Assembly: GCA_963779765.1 (NCBI GenBank)
Contig: CAVZZP010000001.1
Coordinates: forward strand, 1,054,001 to 1,118,000
Reading direction: 5' to 3'
Source: Silicimonas sp963779765
GTDB lineage: Bacteria > Pseudomonadota > Alphaproteobacteria > Rhodobacterales > Rhodobacteraceae
DNA length: 64,000 nucleotides
Each line of letters starts with the position of its first letter. The first letter of the stretch is position 1. Positions 53,901 to 62,218 of the stretch are shown here, piece by piece. The notes under the pieces were generated by a model. The model was given only the letters and a program-made list of their open reading frames with translations. It did not search any database and was not told the DNA's origin. The translations under genes and the position numbers were made by a program.

Positions 53901-54315
53901 CGCGCCGAAGCTCGGGCTCGTCCGCGTCCTCTGGCAGGTTCGTCACGCCATCGAGCGCGGTGGTGACGTCCTCCTGCGCCTGGTTCATGTCCCAGCCAGG
54001 TTCGAACTCGAGGCCGATGGACGCACTGCCTTCCCGCGCCCGCGACGAGGTGGACGTCACGCCCTCGATGGCCTGAAGCGTCGGCGCCAACACCTCGATG
54101 ATGGCCGTGTCTACATCCTCCGCCCCGGCGCCTTCCCACGAAACGCTGATGTCGATGTCGTCGATGACAATGTCGGGAAAGAACTGCGCCCGCATCTTGG
54201 GCACGGCATAGAGGCCCGCGCAGATGAGGAGCAGAAGAAGTAGGTTCGCCGCCGTCCGATGACGCGTGAAGTAGGACAGGATGCCGCCTGCCGCCTTGCC
54301 GAGATCACGCGCCAT
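50929..54315 (-). CDS. RND efflux permease (AcrB/HAE1-type)
   Basis: The 1128-residue inner-membrane pump has twelve predicted helices and two large periplasmic parts. Seen motifs include the N-terminal FTRHRTAANLLLLLLICAGL, the SWEGAGAEDVDTAI segment, and helix IV with ITLGIVVDDAIVVGE, whose two Asp residues form the proton relay. A C-terminal two-helix extension of about 80 residues follows the core. It works with the adaptor encoded two bases upstream; an outer-membrane channel is not in this window. Confidence 0.95.
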   Translation of the reverse strand: MARDLGKAAGGILSYFTRHRTAANLLLLLLICAGLYAVPKMRAQFFPDIVIDDIDISVSWEGAGAEDVDTAIIEVLAPTLQAIEGVTSTSSRAREGSASIGLEFEPGWDMNQAQEDVTTALDGVTNLPEDADEPELRRGGWSDRVTDVIIKGPVGVDQLANFADEFVTRLFAEGVTRTSIQGLAAPETIVEVTTLDLIRHDVSMRQISDAIASEAAADPAGDVSGAARVRTGVAKRSADQIEAIVLRSESDGTQLTIGDVARVRVEGIDRDRAYFVGDDPAISIRVDRSASGDAIRMQRIVETVADEMELSLPNGVEIDLIRTLAESITARLNILLENGAMGLVLVVALLFLFLNARTALWVAAGIPVSMTAAIAIMYAAGMTLNMISLFALIITLGIVVDDAIVVGEHADFRARRLGEGPTEAAENAARRMFTPVFSATLTTVIAFFGLVVIGGRFGDMIDDIPFTVIVVLAASLVECFLILPNHMRHALHHTAQAHWYDWPSRQVNRGFRWVRDRLFRPFMRFVLWARYPVLAATVLVLASQVTLFIRGDVQWRFFNAPEQGSVTGNFAMVPSATRTDTIEVMRTLQATVEEVGATYEAEHGQNPIRYSIAEIGGSAGRGLSGQETKESYQLGSISIELVDADLRPYSSFAFVESLQEAMPQHPLLETISFRGGRSGPGGDAIAIELSGASSATLKEAAEDLKTRLSRFGEVSALEDSLAYDKEELVLQLTPQGQALGLTIDDLGSLLRARLNGIEAATYPVGPRSASIRVELPEGELTSDFLDRMLIRTGSPTAGEGVYVPLADIVTVERETGFSTVRRENGIRVVTVYGDLSEDDPERAQEIQTLINEDILPTLEEDFGISTYTAGLAEDERDFLSDALTGLVMCLAGIYLTLAWVFASWTRPLVVMAIIPFGLVGAVWGHYIWETPLSMFSVVGLIGMVGIIINDSIVLVTTIDEYAEERGLFPAIVDGAADRLRPVFLTTATTVLGLAPLLYETSKDAQFLKPTVITLTYGLGFGFVLVLLVVPSLIAIGHDLGRNVRAVRRAARSGQRAPGLRTAVGVAALAIAAWFAVTMLPVLSDGALPPALWDVSLGQALGLFIAGSGVVCLVVWVVAALRFGRRLRA

Positions 54316-54317
54316 GG

Positions 54318-55778
54318 CTACCCACCCATCCGGCTCTCGATGCGCTCGACGACGCGGACGGGCACCATTTCCTCACGAAGCTGGGCCAGCACACGTTGCT
54401 TGGCGTCATCGGGCATTCCGGTGTTGGCCTCGACGAAGGCAACGAGGCGGGCGCGCCGTTCGGGGTCAAGGGAAAGAAGCTCGGGCACGACCTCTGACGC
54501 AGTCTCGGTTTCCGGGCGAACCGGACGCACTTTGATGCCCGCCCCCAGCAACGGAGTCCGCTCGGCCACGATTTCGCGACCGTTCAGGTCAGGGGCGCGA
54601 ACGATCACGTCGTCGCCCTCGCGCCGCAGCACCTCGATCGACGCACTTTCCAGACGATCCTCCTCACCGATCGCAAGAACGGTGCCGCCTGCGTCCACGG
54701 CCGTTGCGGGAAGACGTGCCACGCCGTCCAGAGCGGGTTCGACGATGGTGACCGCGACGAAATCGCCGGGCCGCATCCCGGGGGCGCTGTCGAGGCGTGC
54801 GAAAAGAAGCCGTCCGGTCTGCCCTTCACCCACGGCCGCGCTTTCGCGGCTGATGATGCCGTTGGCGGTGAGGTCCACGCCGAAAATGTCGACCGAGGCC
54901 GTGACCTCGGCCCCGATCACGCCCCCGCCGTTCGCGACGAACCGGGTGTATTGCGATGTCGAGATGCGGAAGGCGACTTCGAGCGCGTCGGGATCGACAA
55001 GCTGCGCCAGGCTCTCTCCAGACGAGACCAGACGACCTTCCGCAATGTCGACTTCGGACAGGACGCCCGAGAATTCAGCCTCGATTTCGGTATCCGCAAG
55101 GCGCCGTCCGGCTTCGGCCAAGGCGATCTGCCGCCGCTCCCGCGCAATGCGCGCGGCATCGATCCGCGCTTCCGCCGTCGCTTGTGCCTGACGCCGCGAC
55201 AGGACCGACTGCTGTGCCGACGACAGCGCCAGTTCCGCCGTCTCGACCGCTGCGGTGGACCCCACGCCGCGGTCCAGCAGATCCTGCTGGCGCGACAGGG
55301 CGCTGGCCCGTAACCGCACCTGGTCCTCGGCCGAAGCGATCTCGTCGGCGGCAAGGCCAAGCGCACGCTCGGCGTCCCTGAGGTCGGCCTCGGCTTCGGA
55401 AAGATCGGCCTGCGCAGTGTCGAGTGCCGACTGCGCGTCCGACGGATCGATGCGCAAGAGTACCTCACCTGCCTCGACCTCGCCGCCCTCCTCGAACTTG
55501 TCCGACAACCAGACCACGGGTCCGCTCGCGCTCGCCCGCAACTCAAGCGTCCGGCGCGACCGCACCTCGCCGAAGGTCGAAAGGATCGGATTGATCGTCT
55601 CGGGCGAGACGGTCACGACGTTCGCCGCGAAGATTCTCTCGCGCGCCGGCCGAGCTTCGGGTTCGTCCGACCAACTCGCCACGAGGGCCGACCAGATCAT
55701 GGATCCCGAAAAGGCCAGAAGACCCAGCGTCGCCGCGAGGAGAAAGAGACCGACTAGAGAACGCCTCAGGAATTTCAC
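54318..55778 (-). CDS. RND efflux periplasmic adaptor (HlyD/MFP family)
   Basis: The 486-residue protein has an N-terminal membrane anchor (SLVGLFLLAATLGLLAFSGS), a lipoyl-like half (FEEGGEVEAGEVLLRIDPSD), a long coiled-coil hairpin (about residues 115-215, heptads such as LSEAEADLRDAERALGLAAD) and a barrel domain (GMRPGDFVAVTIVEPAL). It bridges the RND pump and an outer-membrane channel. A Glu/Arg-rich C-terminal tail of about 80 residues is longer than usual. Its stop is two bases before the RND start. Confidence 0.92.
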   Translation of the reverse strand: MKFLRRSLVGLFLLAATLGLLAFSGSMIWSALVASWSDEPEARPARERIFAANVVTVSPETINPILSTFGEVRSRRTLELRASASGPVVWLSDKFEEGGEVEAGEVLLRIDPSDAQSALDTAQADLSEAEADLRDAERALGLAADEIASAEDQVRLRASALSRQQDLLDRGVGSTAAVETAELALSSAQQSVLSRRQAQATAEARIDAARIARERRQIALAEAGRRLADTEIEAEFSGVLSEVDIAEGRLVSSGESLAQLVDPDALEVAFRISTSQYTRFVANGGGVIGAEVTASVDIFGVDLTANGIISRESAAVGEGQTGRLLFARLDSAPGMRPGDFVAVTIVEPALDGVARLPATAVDAGGTVLAIGEEDRLESASIEVLRREGDDVIVRAPDLNGREIVAERTPLLGAGIKVRPVRPETETASEVVPELLSLDPERRARLVAFVEANTGMPDDAKQRVLAQLREEMVPVRVVERIESRMGG

Positions 55779-55865
55779 GTCCGATACCCCGGATGACAGG
55801 AACGCCGCATCATGCAGCCCTTTCAGCGGTTTCGCAAAAGGACACAGGTAAAACGTGCGCGAGCG

Positions 55866-56408
55866 TCACTTCCGTCGCAGGTGTTCGTCCAGACGCGGCA
55901 TGATCTCGACGAAATTGCAGGGGCGATGCCTGAAATCCAGCTGGAGGCTCAGGATTTCGTCCCATGCGTCCCGACAGGCGCCGGGACTTCCGGGTAGCGC
56001 AAAAAGGTAGGTACCCTGCGAAACGCCGCCACAAGCGCGGCTCTGGACGGCGCTGGTTCCGATCTTCGCCATCGACACATGAGTGAAGACCGTGCCGAAC
56101 GCCTCGATCTCTTTCTCATAGACGTCGCGATGCGCCTCGACCGTCACGTCGCGCCCCGTCAGCCCGGTCCCGCCGGTCGAAAGGATCACGTCGATGCCGT
56201 CATCAGCGCACCAGTCGCGCAGCTTCGCCGCGATCCGGTCGCGGTCATCAGTCACGATATCGCGCGCAGCCAGCACATGCCCCGCCTCGGTCAATCGCTG
56301 GACCAGCGTGTCGCCGGATCGGTCGTCCGAGAGGCCACGCGTATCCGAAACGGTCAGGATCGCGATCCGGACTGGGATGAAGTCCCTCGTCTCGTCGATG
56401 CGGCTCAT
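55866..56408 (-). CDS. moaB: Molybdenum cofactor biosynthesis protein B
   Basis: MoaB/Mog-type proteins adenylylate molybdopterin before metal insertion by MoeA. The 180-residue product begins at the ATG at 56408 and has RIAILTVSDTRGLSDDRSGD, the ILSTGGTGLTGRDVTVEA loop and FALPGSPGACRDAWDEIL. It is far from the fdhD to moeA operon. Its start overlaps the stop of the LysE gene by four bases. Confidence 0.93.
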   Translation of the reverse strand: MSRIDETRDFIPVRIAILTVSDTRGLSDDRSGDTLVQRLTEAGHVLAARDIVTDDRDRIAAKLRDWCADDGIDVILSTGGTGLTGRDVTVEAHRDVYEKEIEAFGTVFTHVSMAKIGTSAVQSRACGGVSQGTYLFALPGSPGACRDAWDEILSLQLDFRHRPCNFVEIMPRLDEHLRRK

Positions 56409-57025
56409 GTCCTCCGCCCTTCCAGCGCCAGCCTGACAGCAAGTCCGCCGAAGACCGTCGCGGTCACGACTCTCAGGATACGCTCGATCCGCGGATCGCG
56501 CGCCATCTGCCGCCCGATCCCGCCCGCAAAGACGCCGACGAGACCATTCACGGCGAAGCCGCCCGCTGCGATGACCGTGCCGAGGATCAGGAACTGCGCA
56601 AGGACGGGTCGCGCCGGATCGACGAACTGAGGCACGAAGGCGAGGATGAAGAGGATGACCTTGGGGTTCGTGAGATTGACGACCAGCCCGTCCCGGAACG
56701 CCCGCGACGGCCGGACCGCAGGCCGGTCCCCCGCACCGACGGGTGACCGCAGGGTCCGCCAGACCAGCCACAGAAGATAGGCGACACCCGCGTATCGTAT
56801 GGCGTCGAAGGCCGCTGGATGGGCAGCGACAAGCGCGCCGAGACCTAGACCCGCCAGCGTGACGTGGACGATCGCGCCGGTCGAGATACCAGCCGATGCG
56901 GCCAGCGCCGGCACCGGGCCGCCGCGTGTCCCTTGGGCGAGGCAGAACAGCATATCGGCACCGGGCGTCAGGTTGAGCGCCAGCGCCGCCGGAAGAAAGG
57001 CAAGAAGAAGGATCGGGTCGATCAT
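56405..57025 (-). CDS. LysE-family amino-acid exporter
   Basis: The product has 206 residues from the ATG at 57025 and about six membrane helices. The family signature LTPGADMLFCLAQGTRGG (about residues 18-35) and VVNLTNPKVILFILAFVPQF are present. It probably exports an amino acid or a homoserine-lactone-like compound. It overlaps both neighbours, the glycosylase upstream and moaB downstream, by four bases. Confidence 0.92.
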   Translation of the reverse strand: MIDPILLLAFLPAALALNLTPGADMLFCLAQGTRGGPVPALAASAGISTGAIVHVTLAGLGLGALVAAHPAAFDAIRYAGVAYLLWLVWRTLRSPVGAGDRPAVRPSRAFRDGLVVNLTNPKVILFILAFVPQFVDPARPVLAQFLILGTVIAAGGFAVNGLVGVFAGGIGRQMARDPRIERILRVVTATVFGGLAVRLALEGRRT

Positions 57026-57789
57026 GCACGCAGCCTCGCCTGGAGCGACAGAAGATCCGCCCAGGCCTCGCGCTTCGCCTCGGGGGTGCGCAGAAGATAG
57101 GACGGATGAAACATGGGAAGGACTGGTCGGCCGAAGGCCGTCGTCCAGTTGCCGCGCAGACGCGTGATCCCGCGCTGGCCCAGAAGCGCCATGCACGCGT
57201 GATTGCCGCTGGCGACGATCAGGTCCGGACCCGCCAATTCGACGTGGCGCTCGAGGAACGGCAGCATCATCGCCATCTCGTCCGGCAGCGGGTCGCGGTT
57301 CTGCGGCGGCCGCCACGGCAGGACGTTGGTGATGTAGAGACCGCGCTCGGTGTCGGGCGACGCCCGCGACAGGCCGATCTGGCGAAACATCAGGTCGAGA
57401 AGCTGCCCGGCGGGTCCAACGAACGGCTTGCCCTGAAGGTCCTCCTCGCGCCCTGGTGCCTCGCCCACGATCATCACGCGTGCGCCGGGAACGCCGTCTG
57501 CGAAGACTAGCTGCCGCGCCCCGCGCTTCAGCTCGCAGTGATCGTAGGCCTCCATTGCGGCCCGAAGCGCATCCAGGTCCGGGGCAGCCGCGGCCATGTC
57601 GCGCGACACGGCGACGGCATCGACGTCGAGCGGCGGCGGCATGACCATCGGCGTCTGCGCGAGCGACGCCTTGACCTCGGGCGGGTCCGATACCACGACC
57701 GTCCGATCCACCGGCGCGTCGAGGATCGCCTCGTCCGCACCGCAGGCGATCTGCCACTCGAGCGCTGCTTTCATCTCCCAGAATCCCAT
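57022..57789 (-). CDS. Family 4-like uracil-DNA glycosylase lacking the Fe-S cysteines
   Basis: The product has 255 residues. The catalytic motif is VGEAPGREEDLQGKPFVGPA near residue 110, and the other contact loop MFHPSYLLRTPEAKREAW is near residue 230. In classic family 4 enzymes four cysteines hold a 4Fe-4S cluster; here one is kept (DHCELKRGA), while the places of the other three hold Tyr, Trp (in WRPPQNR) and Met (in EMAMMLPFLERH). The N-terminal about 75 residues are not part of the core. It should remove uracil from DNA. Confidence 0.88.
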   Translation of the reverse strand: MGFWEMKAALEWQIACGADEAILDAPVDRTVVVSDPPEVKASLAQTPMVMPPPLDVDAVAVSRDMAAAAPDLDALRAAMEAYDHCELKRGARQLVFADGVPGARVMIVGEAPGREEDLQGKPFVGPAGQLLDLMFRQIGLSRASPDTERGLYITNVLPWRPPQNRDPLPDEMAMMLPFLERHVELAGPDLIVASGNHACMALLGQRGITRLRGNWTTAFGRPVLPMFHPSYLLRTPEAKREAWADLLSLQARLRA

Positions 57790-57831
57790 GACGTCACGCT
57801 ATTCCCGGGTCGGGATCAGGGCAATGGGGCC

Positions 57832-58098
57832 TCAGTCGGCGGCGACACCGAGGACGAAACCCATCACCTTGTCCGCTGGCATTTCGCAGGGCTTCAGAAG
57901 GGCTGTCCCGTCGGCAAGGCGATAGAGGTTCAGACTGACGTAATCGCTGCCGCCCAATTCTTCGGCCACCAGCTTTTGCGACCGTCCTGACACCATGACG
58001 GTCTTGGTGATCCTGTACCGGCGCCCCCCATAGGTGCCGCCGTATGCTCCCGTCGGGAGCGCATCGAAAGCGCGAATGAACGCGGGCGTCGCCTTCAC
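57832..58098 (-). CDS. Conserved hypothetical protein
   Basis: The 88-residue product has no clear signal peptide; it starts MKATPAFIRAFDALPTGAY and contains a Gly/Tyr/Arg-rich loop (GGTYGGRRYRITKTV) and a Cys near residue 71 (LLKPCEMPADKV). It overlaps plsY by four bases and so is made with it. No function can be given. Confidence 0.65.
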   Translation of the reverse strand: MKATPAFIRAFDALPTGAYGGTYGGRRYRITKTVMVSGRSQKLVAEELGGSDYVSLNLYRLADGTALLKPCEMPADKVMGFVLGVAAD

Positions 58099-58700
58099 TT
58101 CCTGCCGATCCTCGGCTCGGTTCCCTCACGCAGTCGGGCGATGTTCCCCCGATGACGCCAGATGAGGATGACCGACAGAACGATCAGCAGGACCACCTTG
58201 TCGCCCTGTCCGAGAAGCGCGGCCCCCATTGGGGTCGCAACAGCGGCGACGATGGCGGCAAGCGACGACAGCCGGGACACCACGGCCGTCACAAGCCAGG
58301 TCAGCGCCGCGACGAGGCCCACGATCGGCGACAGCGCGACAAGGATGCCCAGAAGCGTCGCCACGCCCTTGCCGCCCTTGAACGTCAGGTAAAGCGGCCA
58401 GACGTGCCCGGCGAAGGCGCCGAGCGCGGCAAGCTGGGCCGCATCCTCGCCCCCCAACTCACGGGCCAGAAGGACCGCGACCGTGCCCTTGAGGGCATCG
58501 AGGAGAAGCGTCAGAAGGGCGGCGGCCTTGGATCCCGAGCGAAGAACGTTCGTGGCGCCGATGTTCCCGGATCCGATGCTGCGAGGGTCCGCCAAGCCGA
58601 ACAGCCGCGACACCACGACCCCGAAGGGCACCGATCCCAGAAGGTACGCCCCAACACCGATCGCGATCAGGATACCGAGCGGCGTGACCAATTCAGGCAT
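58095..58700 (-). CDS. plsY: Glycerol-3-phosphate acyltransferase (acyl-phosphate-dependent)
   Basis: PlsY makes lysophosphatidic acid from acyl-phosphate in the inner membrane. The product has 201 residues from the ATG at 58700 and about five helices. Catalytic loops are visible: LLGSVPFGVVVSRL, GSGNIGATNVLRSGSKA and TFKGGKGVATLLG. It follows the dihydroorotase-like gene after 62 bases, a usual neighbour pair in this group. Confidence 0.95.
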   Translation of the reverse strand: MPELVTPLGILIAIGVGAYLLGSVPFGVVVSRLFGLADPRSIGSGNIGATNVLRSGSKAAALLTLLLDALKGTVAVLLARELGGEDAAQLAALGAFAGHVWPLYLTFKGGKGVATLLGILVALSPIVGLVAALTWLVTAVVSRLSSLAAIVAAVATPMGAALLGQGDKVVLLIVLSVILIWRHRGNIARLREGTEPRIGRK

Positions 58701-58762
58701 ATTCCCTTCTCCCGCGGGCCGGAGCATAGAATCGCGCTTGCGATTGGCAAGACGTTTGAAAG

Positions 58763-60037
58763 TCAGGCGTGGTCGTGACGATAGACCTGCGTCCCCGCGA
58801 CCCAGGTGCCGATGATGCGGCCCTGCATCCGGGCCTCGTCGAAGGGCGTGTTCTTCGACTTCGACTTCAGCGCGAAGCGGTCGAGGATGAAGGGAACGTC
58901 GGGATCGAAAAGCACCAGATCCGCCGGCGCTCCCGCCGATAGCCGCCCGCAATCGAGACCGAGACGCCGCGCCGGGTTCAGGGACAGCGCGCGCCAAAGC
59001 GTCGGCAGATCCATGTGACCGCCATGCACGAGGCGCATCGACGCCGGAAGCAGCGTCTCGAGCCCGATGGCGCCCGAAGCGGCTTCCTCGAAGGGAAGGC
59101 GCTTCGATTCCTCGTCCTGAGGCGTATGCATCGAGGAAATGACGTCGATCAGGCCCGAGGCGACCGCTTCGACCACGGCAAGCCGGTCGTCTTCGGACCG
59201 AAGCGGTGGCTTGACCTTGAAGAAGGTTCGGTAGTCGCCGACGTCGAACTCGTTCAGCGTCAGGTGATGGATCGACACGCCAGCGGTGATGTCTAGCCCC
59301 GCCTCCTTCGCGCGTGACAGCCGGCGCAAGGCGCGCGCCGTCGTGATCTGGTCGGCGTGGTACCGTACACCGGTCATCTCGACGATGGCGATGTCCCGGT
59401 CGAGACCCATCCTCTCGGCCATTGGCGAGACCGATGGCAGGCCCTTCAGCGCCGCGAACTTGCCGCTCGTCGCCGCCGCGCCATCCGACAGGATCGGCTC
59501 TTGCGGATGGCCCACGACCAGCGCGCCGAGAGAGGCGGCATAGGTCAGGCAGCGCGAGAAAACCTTCGTGTTGGTGACGACATGGTCGCAGTCTGTGAAG
59601 GCCACCGCACCGGCGTCGAGCAGGAAACCGATCTCTGCCATCTCGCGCCCCTCGCGGCCGCGCGTCAGCGCTGCCATCGGAAGCACCCGGACCGGCGCAG
59701 CTTCGTTGGCGCGACGGCGCACGAACTCCAGCGTCTCGGGCGTGTCGATCGCGGGAAGCGTGTCGGGTCGCGTAACGATGGTCGTCACGCCTCCGGCGGC
59801 GGCTGCAAGACCAGCCGAGCGGAAACTTTCCTTGTGACGTTCGCCAGGTTCGCTGACCTTCACGCCGATGTCGACGATGCCGGGAGCCAGGCAGCGGCCG
59901 TTGCAATCGACGGTTTGCGCTCCATCAAGACCCCCGGGTCCGACGATCTTCCCGTCGCTGACGCCAAGCTCTCCGAACCGCTCCGTGCCCGTCTCGGGGT
60001 CGATGAGGCGCGCGTTGCGAAACAGGATCGGGGTCAT
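58763..60037 (-). CDS. Dihydroorotase homologue, catalytically degenerate
   Basis: The 424-residue product has the amidohydrolase layout of the PyrC type, but the zinc-binding HxH motif after the first strand is replaced (GIVDIGVKVSEPGERHKESF in place of D-x-H-x-H-x-R), and the later D-H-A-P-H site reads SSMHTPQDEE, lacking the metal-binding Asp. It is therefore probably inactive. In other bacteria such PyrC' proteins act as structural partners of aspartate transcarbamoylase. pyrB is four genes upstream in the same operon, which supports that role. An active dihydroorotase should be encoded elsewhere. Confidence 0.85.
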   Translation of the reverse strand: MTPILFRNARLIDPETGTERFGELGVSDGKIVGPGGLDGAQTVDCNGRCLAPGIVDIGVKVSEPGERHKESFRSAGLAAAAGGVTTIVTRPDTLPAIDTPETLEFVRRRANEAAPVRVLPMAALTRGREGREMAEIGFLLDAGAVAFTDCDHVVTNTKVFSRCLTYAASLGALVVGHPQEPILSDGAAATSGKFAALKGLPSVSPMAERMGLDRDIAIVEMTGVRYHADQITTARALRRLSRAKEAGLDITAGVSIHHLTLNEFDVGDYRTFFKVKPPLRSEDDRLAVVEAVASGLIDVISSMHTPQDEESKRLPFEEAASGAIGLETLLPASMRLVHGGHMDLPTLWRALSLNPARRLGLDCGRLSAGAPADLVLFDPDVPFILDRFALKSKSKNTPFDEARMQGRIIGTWVAGTQVYRHDHA

Positions 60038-60049
60038 GCCCTTCAGGTG

Positions 60050-60586
60050 TCAGATGAAGACGAAAAGCACAAGAGCGGCAGCAATCAGCAGGGCTCCAAG
60101 CGCGATCACCCAGAATCCGATGCGCTGGCGCGGCTCGGGGTCGACTCGGGTCTCGCGGAGCTCGATGTGATCCTCCGCCAGCTCGGCACTGGCCATTCGC
60201 TGCGGCGGCTCGGGATTGGGTTCTCGAAAGCTGCCTATGAACCTCAGCGCCGGATTGGGTTCGAGAACCTGCGTCCGTCCTTCGAACGCGGAGGAGGGGA
60301 TCAGGATGACAAGCCCCGACAGCGCGTCGAGAGCGGCCGCCTTCCCGGCAAGCGCCTCGCGCGGGATGCCGTAGCCTTCTTGCAGATAGGATGACAGACC
60401 CAGCCCCTCGATCACCGACGACGGAAAGACCTCGACCTTTTCGGCATCCAGCGTCACGTCCGGACCCAGCAGCCGCTGAAGGTTGCCGGGCGTGATGGCC
60501 GCGTCGCCTTCGGGCTCGAGGTCCGTGGTGAACACCCGCACGACGCTTCGTTCGCCTGTCGGAACAGTGAAGGGGTCGCTCGTCAT
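60050..60586 (-). CDS. Hypothetical protein with C-terminal membrane anchor
   Basis: The 178-residue product starts at the ATG at 60586 (MTSDPFTVPTGERSVVRVF); seven further upstream codons are open. Most of the chain is hydrophilic (for example GNLQRLLGPDVTLDAEKVEV), and the last about 25 residues form one membrane helix (GFWVIALGALLIAAALVLFV). It is placed between pyrB and the dihydroorotase-like gene. No family or function is recognised. Confidence 0.65.
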   Translation of the reverse strand: MTSDPFTVPTGERSVVRVFTTDLEPEGDAAITPGNLQRLLGPDVTLDAEKVEVFPSSVIEGLGLSSYLQEGYGIPREALAGKAAALDALSGLVILIPSSAFEGRTQVLEPNPALRFIGSFREPNPEPPQRMASAELAEDHIELRETRVDPEPRQRIGFWVIALGALLIAAALVLFVFI

Positions 60587-60626
60587 GTCATCACCTTTCA
60601 GCCGCATGCCGTCTGCCGGTCAACGG

Positions 60627-61214
60627 TTACTCCCCCGGATCCGGTTCCGTCACTGTCGGCCGAGAAGGGTCCTTTCGAGCCTGTATGCCTCGCAACAGGC
60701 GATAGACCACCGCGGCGTCCGCGATGTTCTCGAACCCTTTTCGGGTGGTGATACGGTCGCCGTCACTGTCCCGTCCGACAAGTGTCTGGAAAAAGATCGA
60801 GCGGCCACCCTCGACCTCGATGGGAGATCCCGGCGGGATCGTCAGTATCTCGATCTGTCGGGTCCACCAGCTTGTCGCGATGTAGGCGCGACGGTCGCTG
60901 AGGGCATAGCGAACGTGGCGTGGCGCCTGCGACTGCATGTAGAGCGGCCCGAAGACCATGCCGATCCCGGAGGCGAGGAATGGCAGGCCGAAGCAGAAGG
61001 CGACGAAGCGGCCGAGAATTCCCGCAAAGCCGAAATCGAAGGGATCGCCAAAGAGAAGTGCCCCGCCCGAAACGAAGAGCCCTGCAGCAAGAAACGGCAC
61101 GCCAAAGGCCGCGAGGAAGAGAAGCCAGGGGTTGAGGGTCCAGCGCCCCTCGGGGGCACCCTCCCAGATCAGGCGTTCGCCTTGCTCGAACCAGTCCTCC
61201 CAGCGTTCGGCCAT
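60627..61214 (-). CDS. Membrane protein with putative PH-like domain
   Basis: The 195-residue product has a short N-terminal part (MAERWEDWFEQGERLIWEG), two to three hydrophobic helices (about residues 28-95) and a C-terminal domain beginning RHVRYALSDRRAYIATSWWT, a pattern seen in bacterial PH-like membrane proteins. It starts two bases after pyrB ends, and the next gene follows shortly. Its role is unknown; membership in the pyrimidine operon is by position only. Confidence 0.65.
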   Translation of the reverse strand: MAERWEDWFEQGERLIWEGAPEGRWTLNPWLLFLAAFGVPFLAAGLFVSGGALLFGDPFDFGFAGILGRFVAFCFGLPFLASGIGMVFGPLYMQSQAPRHVRYALSDRRAYIATSWWTRQIEILTIPPGSPIEVEGGRSIFFQTLVGRDSDGDRITTRKGFENIADAAVVYRLLRGIQARKDPSRPTVTEPDPGE

Positions 61215-61215
61215 C

Positions 61216-62172
61216 TCAGACCACGACCTCCGGTGAAGACCTCGCGGCCCGCAGATTGCGTGCCAGCAGGTCCATGGCAGCCATCCGCACCGCGACGCCC
61301 ATCTCCACCTGATCCTGAATGACGGACCGGTTGATGTCGTCTGCCAGGGTGCCGTCGATTTCCACGCCTCGGTTCATCGGACCCGGGTGCATGACGATGG
61401 CGTCGTCCTTCGCATGGGCAAGCTTTTCGGCATCAAGGCCGAAGCGGTGGAAATACTCCCGCTCGGACGGGATGAAGGCGCCGTCCATCCGCTCCTTCTG
61501 GAGCCGAAGCATCATAACCACGTCCGCGTCCCTAAGCCCCTCGCGCATGTCGTGGCACACTTCGACGCCCCAGTCCTCGGCACCGGCAGGAAGCAGGGTC
61601 GGCGGCCCGACCAGCCGAACGCGGCTCTCCATCTTGCCCAGAAGCCAGATGTTCGACCGCGCGACGCGGCTATGCGCGACGTCGCCGCAGATCGCCACCG
61701 TCAGCCGGTGCAGCCGCCCCTTCGCCCGCCGGATCGTCAGAGCGTCCAGGAGCGCCTGCGTCGGATGCTCGTGCCGCCCGTCGCCCGCGTTCAAGACGGC
61801 GCAATTCACCTTCTGCGCCAGAAGCGCCACCGCCCCCGAGCTCGGGTGCCGCACCACCAGCAGGTCGGGGTGCATAGCGTTCAGCGTCATCGCCGTGTCT
61901 ATCAGTGTCTCGCCCTTCTTCAGCGAGGACCCCTGCATGTTCATGTTCATCACGTCTGCCCCCAGCCGCTTGCCCGCCAGCTCGAAGCTGGCCTGCGTGC
62001 GGGTGGACGCTTCGAAGAACATGTTGATCTGCGTAAGCCCGGTCAGCGCCGTGTCGTGCTTCACGTCGCGCCGGTTCAGGTCGACGTAGCGATCGGCGAG
62101 ATCCAGAAGCAGGGTGATCTCGTCCGGCGCGAGATGCTCAATTCCCAGAAGATGGCGGGCGCGAAAGCTCAT
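61216..62172 (-). CDS. pyrB: Aspartate carbamoyltransferase catalytic subunit
   Basis: PyrB joins carbamoyl phosphate and aspartate, the first committed step of pyrimidine synthesis. The product has 318 residues from the ATG at 62172 (MSFRARHLLGIEHLAPDE). The carbamoyl-phosphate site is FFEASTRTQASFELAGKRLG, followed by VVRHPSSGAVALLAQ, GDGRHEHPTQALLDAL and MHPGPMNRGVEI. No regulatory PyrI is nearby; instead an inactive dihydroorotase homologue follows, which fits the PyrB-PyrC' type of complex. Confidence 0.95.
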   Translation of the reverse strand: MSFRARHLLGIEHLAPDEITLLLDLADRYVDLNRRDVKHDTALTGLTQINMFFEASTRTQASFELAGKRLGADVMNMNMQGSSLKKGETLIDTAMTLNAMHPDLLVVRHPSSGAVALLAQKVNCAVLNAGDGRHEHPTQALLDALTIRRAKGRLHRLTVAICGDVAHSRVARSNIWLLGKMESRVRLVGPPTLLPAGAEDWGVEVCHDMREGLRDADVVMMLRLQKERMDGAFIPSEREYFHRFGLDAEKLAHAKDDAIVMHPGPMNRGVEIDGTLADDINRSVIQDQVEMGVAVRMAAMDLLARNLRAARSSPEVVV

Positions 62173-62218
62173 GGCCGCTGTATAGGCTCCAACGCCTGCA
62201 CCGGAAAGACCCGCAGGC

